From Flavobacterium sp. KJJ (GTDB lineage: Bacteria > Bacteroidota > Bacteroidia > Flavobacteriales > Flavobacteriaceae): a DNA stretch of 64,000 nt. Below the pieces are notes generated by a model that did not search any database, had not been told where the DNA came from, and worked only from the letters and a program-made list of their open reading frames with translations. Location: positions 124,001 to 188,000 of the forward strand of contig NZ_JARP01000001.1 in assembly GCF_000708595.2 (NCBI RefSeq). Reading direction: 5' to 3'. Shown here in pieces: positions 1 through 7,445 of the stretch. The translations under genes were made by a program, and so were the position numbers. Positions within the stretch are counted from its first letter, which is position 1; every line of letters starts with the position of its first letter.

Positions 1-1
1 G

Positions 2-733
2 AATTTCTGTATGGAATTTTTTGCTGAAAATGCTGAAATAAATCCGTTAGAGAAATTCCAAAAACTAAATGCTATTTCACAGGCGCCGTTTTCAGTTTTC
101 TTTAAAAATCATACACAATATTTGCTTTCGGCTTCACCTGAACGTTACTTGAAGAAAATTGAGAATAAGATTATTTCGCAGCCAATAAAAGGAACTTCAA
201 AACGATCTCAAGATTCAATTGAAGATGAAAAATCAAAACAATTTTTAGAATCTGATTCAAAAGAGCGTGCTGAAAATATCATGATTACTGATTTGGTTCG
301 CAATGATTTATCGCATACTGCACAAAAAGGCTCTGTAGAAGTAGTTGAACTCTGCAAAATTTACTCTTTTTTGCAAGTTCATCAAATGATTTCAACCATA
401 ACTTCAAAATTAGATCCTCAATATGGACCAATAGATGTTCTAAGAACTACTTTTCCAATGGGCAGTATGACAGGAGCGCCAAAAATTTCGGTAATGAAAA
501 TCATCGAAAATCTCGAAGAAACCAGACGCGGCTTGTATAGCGGAGCAGTTGGGTATTTTACTCCAGAAGGTGATTTTGATTTTAATGTAGTTATCAGAAG
601 TATCTTGTACAATCAGGAAAATAAATACGTTTCTTTTTCTGTCGGAAGTGCGATTACAGCGCAATCCATCCCTGAAAAAGAATATGAAGAATGCTTATTG
701 AAAGCCAAAGCAATGCACGAAGTTTTGCAGTAA
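2..733 (+). CDS. pabB: Aminodeoxychorismate synthase component I, C-terminal part (cut by window edge)
   Basis: Chorismate-binding enzyme of folate (p-aminobenzoate) synthesis; with a glutamine amidotransferase partner it converts chorismate to 4-amino-4-deoxychorismate. The frame is open to the left edge, so the ATG at 11 is internal and roughly the first 40 percent is outside the window. Visible family blocks are the PIKGT motif (its Lys is the PabB-type residue that attacks chorismate; TrpE has PIAGT), the downstream ERAENIMITDLVRNDL block, and GSMTGAPK followed by RGLYSGAVGYF. PIKGT makes PabB more likely than TrpE. It is followed by a strong hairpin at 739-782 and then tilS on the same strand. 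No frameshift is seen in the part present. Confidence 0.85.
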   Translation, partial: NFCMEFFAENAEINPLEKFQKLNAISQAPFSVFFKNHTQYLLSASPERYLKKIENKIISQPIKGTSKRSQDSIEDEKSKQFLESDSKERAENIMITDLVRNDLSHTAQKGSVEVVELCKIYSFLQVHQMISTITSKLDPQYGPIDVLRTTFPMGSMTGAPKISVMKIIENLEETRRGLYSGAVGYFTPEGDFDFNVVIRSILYNQENKYVSFSVGSAITAQSIPEKEYEECLLKAKAMHEVLQ

Positions 734-738
734 GTTTT

Positions 739-782
739 TTTTCACGCAGATTCTGCAGATTAGTGCAGAATCTGCGTGAAAA
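739..782. terminator. 19-bp perfect inverted repeat after pabB
   Basis: Arms TTTTCACGCAGATTCTGCA (739-757) and its exact complement (764-782) surround a 6-base loop. It lies just past the pabB stop and can act as an intrinsic terminator, though the tract after it on the plus strand is A-rich and the T run lies on the left, so it would terminate better on the minus strand. The arm sequence recurs at 18533-18554, so this is one copy of a dispersed repeat. Confidence 0.6.
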
Positions 783-857
783 TATTCGGAGCAAAAAAAA
801 GACACGGTTAACATTTCATTTAAAAATAGATAGAGTTTAATTTTTTACATTTATCAA

Positions 858-2168
858 ATGCTTTCAAAATTTAAAAATCACATCACTTCTAGATTTCCAT
901 TTTTGGAAGAGAAAAAACTATTTTTAGCTGTTAGCGGAGGTTTAGACAGCATGGTTTTATTGCATTTGTTAAATCAATTGCCTTATGAAATTGCAGTTTT
1001 GCATTGTAATTTTCAATTGCGCGGTTTAGAAAGTTTTGGCGATCAGAATTTTATTCAGGAATATTGCGATCAAAATAATATTTCAATTTTTACCACGCAA
1101 TTTGATACCGAAGCTTTTGCAAAAGATTATAAATTATCTACCCAAGTTGCGGCACGAGAATTAAGATACAGCTGGTTTTACGAACTTTTAGAAACCAAAA
1201 ACTTTGATTATGTTTTGACGGCTCATCATGCTGATGACAATCTTGAAACTTTTATTATCAATTTAACACGCGGAACGGGTTTAGAAGGATTAACTGGAAT
1301 TCCGGAACAAAATGATAAAATTATCCGTCCACTTTTGCCTTTTTCAAGAGAAGAAATTCTGAAATATGCTCAAGAAAATAATATCAAGTGGAGAGAAGAC
1401 AGCAGTAACGCTTCGAATAAATACCTCCGAAATAAAATTCGTCATGATTTAGTTCCGATTTTAAAAGAAATCAATCCGAACTTTTTGAATGCTTTTCAAA
1501 AAACGCAATCGTATCTCCAAGAATCAAAAGAAATGGTTGAAGATGCATCGATTATGATTTATCAGCAAGTAGCGAAAGAAGTGGAAGAAGATATTCATTT
1601 TGATCTAAATCAACTTAAAAAATTACCCAATTATAAATCGTATTTATACCAATGGCTGAATGAATTTGGTTTTTTGGCATGGAATGACATCTATGATTTA
1701 GTTGAAGGACAGTCGGGAAAACAAGTTTTTTCTACTGAGTTTAGATTGCTGAAAAACAGAAATCTATTGATTTTAAGTCCGATTTCTGAAATGTCAGAAA
1801 AAGACGAATTCGAAATTAGAGAAAACGAAACAGAAGTTAATTTTCCCTTAAAATTGAGTCTTTGTAAAGTAGATCATATAACAATAGATTCAAATAAGGC
1901 TATATTTGTTGACGCTGAAAAAATCCAGTTTCCGTTAGTTTTACGTAAATGGAATGAGGGAGATGTTTTTCATCCTTTTGGAATGCAGGGAAAATCTAAA
2001 AAAGTAAGCAAGCTCTTTAAAGATGAAAAATTGTCTTTGATTGAGAAAGAAAAAACTTGGATTTTATCTTCTGATAATCAAATAGTTTGGATTGTCGGCA
2101 TTAGACAGGATGAACGTTTTAGAATCGAAAATACCACAAATAAAATACTTAAAATAGAACTACAATAA
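858..2168 (+). CDS. tilS: tRNA(Ile)-lysidine synthetase
   Basis: Cytoplasmic ATP-dependent enzyme that turns C34 of the tRNA-Ile CAU anticodon into lysidine, making it read AUA. The N-terminal PP-loop ATP site SGGLDS is at residues 26-31, followed by the family blocks ADDNLET and SNKYLRNKIRHDL. The C-terminal third contains the TilS substrate-binding region (RKWNEGDVFHPFGMQGKSKK). Length 436 residues is normal for the family. The stop overlaps the dsbD ATG by one base (TAATG), which suggests translational coupling. Essential in most bacteria. Confidence 0.96.
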   Translation: MLSKFKNHITSRFPFLEEKKLFLAVSGGLDSMVLLHLLNQLPYEIAVLHCNFQLRGLESFGDQNFIQEYCDQNNISIFTTQFDTEAFAKDYKLSTQVAARELRYSWFYELLETKNFDYVLTAHHADDNLETFIINLTRGTGLEGLTGIPEQNDKIIRPLLPFSREEILKYAQENNIKWREDSSNASNKYLRNKIRHDLVPILKEINPNFLNAFQKTQSYLQESKEMVEDASIMIYQQVAKEVEEDIHFDLNQLKKLPNYKSYLYQWLNEFGFLAWNDIYDLVEGQSGKQVFSTEFRLLKNRNLLILSPISEMSEKDEFEIRENETEVNFPLKLSLCKVDHITIDSNKAIFVDAEKIQFPLVLRKWNEGDVFHPFGMQGKSKKVSKLFKDEKLSLIEKEKTWILSSDNQIVWIVGIRQDERFRIENTTNKILKIELQ

Positions 2169-4264
2169 TGAACTTTAATCAAGACCGTCAGGCGATAGTG
2201 CCAAGAAGTGTTTGGAGTAAATCCATTTTATTTTTACTGTTTTTCTTTTTTGCGTTTGCAAAAGGCAATGCTCAAATTTTAGAGCCAGTAAAATGGACCG
2301 CTAAAATTGAAAAAAAAGCAGGAAATAATGCCGTTTTAATTTTTGATGGAACGATTGAAAAAGACTGGCATATGTATTCGCAATTTACGCCAGATGGCGG
2401 ACCGCTCGCACTGGAAATTGCATTTAAGAATCAAAAAGGGAATTACGAATTGGTTGGAAAAGCCAAAGAAGGAAAAACCAAAACGGCTTTTAATGATGTT
2501 TTTGGAGTAAACGAAACTTTCTTCGAAGGAAAAGCACACATCGAACAAGAAATCACGATCATCAACCCAAATTTAAAAACAGTTGATGTTGATTTTGATT
2601 TTCAGGTTTGTAAAGAAGTTTGTATCAATTCGAATAAAAAATTCTCCATCGCGATTCCGTCAACGTTTAAAATGTCTGCTGTTCCAGCTATAGTTGAGTC
2701 GAAATTAGATGAAACAAAAGTTGCTGGTTTGGCAATTGATACGGTAAAAAAAGCTGGAGATACAGCTCAAAAACAAGTTGTAAAAACAACTGCAGATGCT
2801 CCAATATCAAAAGATGATATGCCTGCACCAGCGCCTTCAAGAAGTTTATGGTCGATCTTTTTTATCGCTTTTATTTCTGGATTTGCTGCTTTGCTGACAC
2901 CTTGCGTTTTTCCGATGATCCCAATGACGGTAAGTTTTTTTACCAAACAAAGTAAAAGCAGAGCAAAAGGTATTCGTAATGCTATTTTTTATGGACTTTC
3001 GATTATTGCAATTTATGTAATATTAGGTTTAATAGTTACGAAAGTGTTTGGAGCCGATGCGTTAAATGCATTGTCTACAGATGTTTGGTTTAATTTGATT
3101 TTCTTCATAATATTAATCATTTTCGCAACTTCATTTTTAGGTGCTTTCGAAATTATGCTTCCAAATTCATGGGCAAATAAAGCAGATCAACAGGCAGATA
3201 AAGGAGGATTAATTGGAATATTGTTTATGGCTTTGGCCTTGGCTATTGTTTCATTTTCATGTACTGGGCCAATTGTTGGAACTTTGCTGGTTGAAGCTGC
3301 TTCGAACGGAGGAATTGCTCCAGTTGTTGGTATGCTTGGGTTTTCATCAGCATTGGCTTTGCCATTTATGTTATTTGCTATGTTCCCAGGCTGGTTAAAC
3401 TCATTGCCAAAATCAGGTGGCTGGTTAAATACAGTAAAAGTTGTTTTAGGATTTTTAGAATTGGCTTTAGCGTTCAAATTTTTATCAAATGCCGATTTAG
3501 TTTTACAATTGCATTTATTAGAAAGAGAAGTTTTCATTGCAATCTGGATTGCCATTTTTGCTGCTTTAACTCTTTATTTATTTGGAAAAATCACTTTACC
3601 ACATGATAGTCCGCTACAGCATATTTCTGTTGGAAGATTGTATTTAGGATTACTTACACTTGTGTTTACAGTGTATTTAATTCCAGGACTTTGGGGAGCA
3701 CCATTAAAGTTAATCAGTGCTTTTCCGCCTCCGCCAACATATAGCGAAAGTCCGTTTGGAGTAGGAGGTTCAAGCAATGCAGCTGTTAATGGAGATATAA
3801 AAGGTATGCCAGAAGGTGCAGAATTAGGGCCACATGGTATTATGGTTTTTCACGATTATGAAGATGGTTTGGCTTTTGCAAAATCAATTAATAAGCCAAT
3901 TATGCTTGATTTTACTGGTTATGCATGCGTAAATTGTAGAAAAATGGAAAACAATGTTTGGTCTGATCCAACGGTTTTGCCAATATTAAAAAATGATGTT
4001 GTTTTGATTTCTCTTTATGTTGATGACAAAAGAGAATTACCAAAAGAAGAACAATTTGTAACTGCAGCGGGAGATAAAATAGAAACAGTTGGTGATAAAT
4101 GGACCGATTTTATGATCTCAAAATACAAAACAAATACACAGCCTTTATATGTTATAACTGATTTAGAAGGAAAGAATTTAAACAATTCTAAGCCTACAAT
4201 TAGTTATGTAAGTACAGAAGAATATTTAAATTGGCTTAAAGAAGGGATTTCTAATTTCAAGTAA
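2168..4264 (+). CDS. dsbD: Thiol:disulfide interchange protein DsbD
   Basis: Inner-membrane protein that moves electrons from cytoplasmic thioredoxin to periplasmic thiol proteins and cytochrome c maturation. Order of domains: long polar N terminus and hydrophobic export segment (about 17-35); periplasmic alpha domain with C148 and C152; about eight membrane segments with Cys246 (TPCVFPMIP) and Cys365 (FSCTGP), the redox pair of the membrane domain; C-terminal thioredoxin domain with CVNC at 587-590. All six expected cysteines are present. The alpha-domain pair is spaced CxxxC, closer than in E. coli. The start is fixed by its 1-base overlap with tilS. Gene ends before a bidirectional terminator. 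Confidence 0.95.
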   Translation: MNFNQDRQAIVPRSVWSKSILFLLFFFFAFAKGNAQILEPVKWTAKIEKKAGNNAVLIFDGTIEKDWHMYSQFTPDGGPLALEIAFKNQKGNYELVGKAKEGKTKTAFNDVFGVNETFFEGKAHIEQEITIINPNLKTVDVDFDFQVCKEVCINSNKKFSIAIPSTFKMSAVPAIVESKLDETKVAGLAIDTVKKAGDTAQKQVVKTTADAPISKDDMPAPAPSRSLWSIFFIAFISGFAALLTPCVFPMIPMTVSFFTKQSKSRAKGIRNAIFYGLSIIAIYVILGLIVTKVFGADALNALSTDVWFNLIFFIILIIFATSFLGAFEIMLPNSWANKADQQADKGGLIGILFMALALAIVSFSCTGPIVGTLLVEAASNGGIAPVVGMLGFSSALALPFMLFAMFPGWLNSLPKSGGWLNTVKVVLGFLELALAFKFLSNADLVLQLHLLEREVFIAIWIAIFAALTLYLFGKITLPHDSPLQHISVGRLYLGLLTLVFTVYLIPGLWGAPLKLISAFPPPPTYSESPFGVGGSSNAAVNGDIKGMPEGAELGPHGIMVFHDYEDGLAFAKSINKPIMLDFTGYACVNCRKMENNVWSDPTVLPILKNDVVLISLYVDDKRELPKEEQFVTAAGDKIETVGDKWTDFMISKYKTNTQPLYVITDLEGKNLNNSKPTISYVSTEEYLNWLKEGISNFK

Positions 4265-4361
4265 GTTAACTATTGAATTATGAGTTATTAGTTATATGAA
4301 TAAGTCAGAATTAAACTCTGAAATCTAAATTCTAAAATCTCCAATCTAACTCTGCAATAAC

Positions 4362-4400
4362 AAAAGTCCTCTAAGTTTTTTATGCTTAGAGGACTTTTTT
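4362..4400. terminator. Bidirectional intrinsic terminator between dsbD and amt
   Basis: 14-bp perfect stem AAAAGTCCTCTAAG / CTTAGAGGACTTTT (4362-4375, 4385-4398) with a run of T on the plus side and of A on the other, so it can end transcripts of both convergent genes. Confidence 0.9.
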
Positions 4401-4428
4401 TATAATGGCAAATAATGGAAATTAATTC

Positions 4429-5754
4429 TTATAAGTATTCTCCGTGTTGAGAGATATCTAGTCCTAATTCTTCTTTTTCTTCAGTAACTCTTAGTGGAGT
4501 TATTTTGTTTACAACAAAGAATAAAATGTAAGAACCTACGAAAGCAAAGATTGAAACAAGTACTAATGCTTTTAATTGTGTTAAGAATAAAGTAGCATCA
4601 CCAAAAATTAAACCTTGGTGCTCACCAACTACTGAGTTTACCGCGTTAGAAGCAAATACACCAGTTAATAACATTCCGACCATTCCACCAACACCGTGAC
4701 AAGCAAAAACGTCAAGAGCATCATCGATTTTTCCTTTAGGGAATTTGCTTACTACAAGATTACTTATGACCGCAGCAATAATACCAATTGCCAGAGCGTG
4801 AGGAATACTAACGAAACCTGCAGCAGGTGTAATCGCAACTAAACCTACAACAGCACCAATACAAGCACCCATAGCAGATAATTTGTGTCCTAATATTTTA
4901 TCAAGGAAAACCCAAGCCATAGCAGCAGAAGCAGCAGCGATTGTAGTAGTTCCTAAAGCTTGTGCAGCAAGACTTCCGGCTCCGACAGCAGAACCTGCAT
5001 TGAAACCAAACCATCCAAACCATAATAAACCTGTACCTAATAATACATACGTAATTCTAGCAGGATTAACTTTTTGTACTTTACGTTTTCCTAAGAAGAT
5101 TGCTCCAGCTAATGCAGCCCAACCAGCACTCATGTGTACTACAGTTCCACCAGCGAAGTCAAGTACTCCCCATTTGAAGAACATTCCGTCAGGATGCCAA
5201 GTCATATGACATAATGGAGCGTAAATGAAAATGATAAATAAAACCATAAACAATAAGTAAGCCCAGAAACGTACACGTTCTGCAAAAGCTCCTGTTATTA
5301 ATGCTGGAGTAATGATTGCGAATTTTGCTTGAAATAAAGCAAAAAGAATCATTGGGATTGTTGGTGCTAATTCCCAAGCAGTGTTGGCACTTACTCCCTG
5401 AAAAAATATATTTGATGAAGGATCTCCGATGAAGCCGCCAATTGTCGGTCCAAAACACAATCCGAAACCAATTACTACCCAAAGAACTGTAACAATTACC
5501 ATTGCCATAAAACTTTGAAGCATAGTACTAATTACGTTTTTCTTGCCTACCATACCTCCATAGAAAAATCCTAATCCTGGAGTCATTAATAATACAAAAG
5601 CGGTTGCAACAACCATCCAAGCAGTATCTCCGGTGTCAAGTTTTAATTCGACAACGTGTGCGCCTAATGTTTTTGACTCAGTAACAAATGAGAGAGAAAA
5701 AATAGATAGTAATAAAATTGTGATGAGTATCACACTTAAAATAATTTTTCGCAT
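4429..5754 (-). CDS. amt: Ammonium transporter Amt
   Basis: Trimeric inner-membrane channel that brings in ammonium. N-terminal signal-like segment, then about 11 membrane helices. Family landmarks visible: FFYGGMVGKKN near the pore entry, the first pore histidine in GGTVVHMSAGWAAL, and the second in CHGVGGMVGMLLTGVF. The C-terminal tail ends GLDISQHGEYL, the conserved regulatory tail contacted by PII protein in relatives. 441 residues, full length. No glnK neighbour, which is often linked elsewhere, so the PII partner must be encoded outside the window. gltBD further on fits the same nitrogen role. About 280 bp of AT-rich leader precedes it with no exact TAnnTTTG box seen. Confidence 0.96.
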   Translation of the reverse strand: MRKIILSVILITILLLSIFSLSFVTESKTLGAHVVELKLDTGDTAWMVVATAFVLLMTPGLGFFYGGMVGKKNVISTMLQSFMAMVIVTVLWVVIGFGLCFGPTIGGFIGDPSSNIFFQGVSANTAWELAPTIPMILFALFQAKFAIITPALITGAFAERVRFWAYLLFMVLFIIFIYAPLCHMTWHPDGMFFKWGVLDFAGGTVVHMSAGWAALAGAIFLGKRKVQKVNPARITYVLLGTGLLWFGWFGFNAGSAVGAGSLAAQALGTTTIAAASAAMAWVFLDKILGHKLSAMGACIGAVVGLVAITPAAGFVSIPHALAIGIIAAVISNLVVSKFPKGKIDDALDVFACHGVGGMVGMLLTGVFASNAVNSVVGEHQGLIFGDATLFLTQLKALVLVSIFAFVGSYILFFVVNKITPLRVTEEKEELGLDISQHGEYL

Positions 5755-6100
5755 AGTTATTTAGTTTTAAATTTTTTATAAAAATATAAAATCATTCGAC
5801 ACCCCTATTAAAAATAGAGTCTAATGTTTAATTTTTGTTAATTTTTAAATTTAACCCCCTCTAATTTGCGTGTATTTGTTAAAATGGACTTAAAATTTGG
5901 TTTTTATTAATCTTGAAACTATAAATAGAAATATTTCGAAGTGCTGTTGATAAAAAACTTGTTAAATAATTTTAAATTTAAGAGTAATTGTGTTTAAATA
6001 ATTGATAAAATTCTTAAAATGATTTTGTTTTCAAATAAAAAGGCATCAAATGAATTTTCAAATGATGCCTTTTTTATAAAAAATAAAACTAGTTTAATAC
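5755..6100. other. Intergenic region upstream of amt
   Basis: 346 bp, very AT-rich. It contains the terminator of the amidohydrolase operon at 6037-6074 and must contain the amt promoter, but I found no exact TAnnTTTG on the minus strand. A small hairpin CTATT(TTT)AATAG lies near 5815. No gene is visible. Confidence 0.6.
6037..6074 (-). terminator. Intrinsic terminator of the amidohydrolase operon
   Basis: Stem AAAAAGGCATCA (6037-6048) with TGATGCCTTTTT (6063-6074); read on the minus strand it ends in a T run directly after the amidohydrolase gene. Confidence 0.85.
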
Positions 6101-7426
6101 TTATTTCTGACCGTATTTTTCTTTGAATTTTCTGTTCAGCTTATTTTGAAAAGTATCTAAATTGATTGCTCTTCCTTGAATAAACGCAGTAGTCAATTTA
6201 TTTGTTCTCATGTCTAGCGCATCACCTTCAGATATAAACAAAGTTGCATCTTTACCAGTTTCTAATGTACCACAGGTTGCATCAATTCCTAGTAATTTAG
6301 CAGGATTTAAAGTAATTAGCTGTACAGCAACTTCTTTGTCTAAGCCAAAAGCAGCGCAGGTTCCTGCTAAGAAAGGCAGATTTCTCACGCTCATACGTTC
6401 GTGTTCTCCACTGTTTTCCAAACCAACAACAATACCTTTGTCAACTAGCAATTTTGCCATTTTATAAGGCAAGTTTACATCTTGATCATCGCTTGTCGGC
6501 ATGTCGTGTACACGTCTTAATAAAACGCCAACATTATATTTTTGTAATGAAGCTGTTGCTTTGTAAGCTTCAAATCCCCCAACAATAACAATCTTTTTGA
6601 TTTGATTGTCTGCTGCTAATTGAATCGCATCTACAATTTGCTTTTCTTCATCTGCGTGAACATAAAGTGTTTGTGTTCCGTCAAACAATCCTTTTGTAGC
6701 TTCTAAAACTAGATTTCTATCTTTAGGAGCAGTTTGATTGTAGGCTTTTGCACTGATTAAAAAAGCATTTATTTCTTCAACCTGTTTTGGATAATCTTTG
6801 TTTGCTTCGATAACGCCAGGCTCAAACCAAGTTCCTGATCTTTTAAAATTTGATGGAAAGTTAAGGTGTATTCCGTCATTTTCTTTTAAGATAGCATCTT
6901 TCCAGCTCCAAGCATCTAGTTGAACTACAGAAGAAGTTCCAGAAATTCTTCCGCCACGAGGTGTAACCTGAGCAATTAAAATTCCATTCGGACGAACAGT
7001 TTCGACTACTTTCGATTCAGAATTATAAGCAATAATACTTCTTACATTTGGATTAAAACTTCCAATTTCTTCCTCATCATCTGATGATTTTACGGCATCA
7101 ATTTCTACCAATCCCAAAGTTGAGTTAGAAGCAATAAATCCGGGATATACATGTTTTCCAGTTGCATCAATAGTGGTGTCGTATGCGCCATCAGCCAATC
7201 TAATTGTTGATGCATCGGCTACTAAAGTTAATTTCCCGTCTTTAAATCCAATTGCACTATTTTGAATAACAGTTCCGTTCCCCAAGTGTGCCGTCGCATT
7301 TAAAATCAAAACCGATTTGGATTGTTTTGGAGCCGGTATTTGCTGTGCATTTATTTGTACAGAAGCACAAAACAGCAGCAGTAATTTATATATGTTTTTA
7401 TTTATCATGTTGTCTTTTTTTATCAT
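6101..7426 (-). CDS. Secreted amidohydrolase-family protein, probably without the HxH metal site
   Basis: Imidazolonepropionase-like amidohydrolase fold: N-terminal beta region with a dihydro-orotase-type IDATGKHVYPGFI segment and C-terminal LITLNPAKLLGID plus GTLETGKDATLFI. Exported (signal segment KLLLLFCASVQINA). Where active members have PGxIDxHxH, this protein reads PGFIASNSTLGL, so the first metal-binding histidines are absent; it may be structural or bind substrate only. Two possible starts: 7426 or 7408 (MINKNIYK), the latter giving a more usual signal peptide. It follows the larger amidohydrolase by 19 bp and shares an operon with it. Substrate unknown. Confidence 0.8.
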   Translation of the reverse strand: MIKKDNMINKNIYKLLLLFCASVQINAQQIPAPKQSKSVLILNATAHLGNGTVIQNSAIGFKDGKLTLVADASTIRLADGAYDTTIDATGKHVYPGFIASNSTLGLVEIDAVKSSDDEEEIGSFNPNVRSIIAYNSESKVVETVRPNGILIAQVTPRGGRISGTSSVVQLDAWSWKDAILKENDGIHLNFPSNFKRSGTWFEPGVIEANKDYPKQVEEINAFLISAKAYNQTAPKDRNLVLEATKGLFDGTQTLYVHADEEKQIVDAIQLAADNQIKKIVIVGGFEAYKATASLQKYNVGVLLRRVHDMPTSDDQDVNLPYKMAKLLVDKGIVVGLENSGEHERMSVRNLPFLAGTCAAFGLDKEVAVQLITLNPAKLLGIDATCGTLETGKDATLFISEGDALDMRTNKLTTAFIQGRAINLDTFQNKLNRKFKEKYGQK

Positions 7427-7445
7427 TATGAGTTTTCTAAAGTTT

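Noticed and set aside
3187..3555. 122-residue minus-strand ORF inside dsbD
   Set aside because: Lies entirely within a clear membrane-protein gene; low complexity, no signals; shadow frame.
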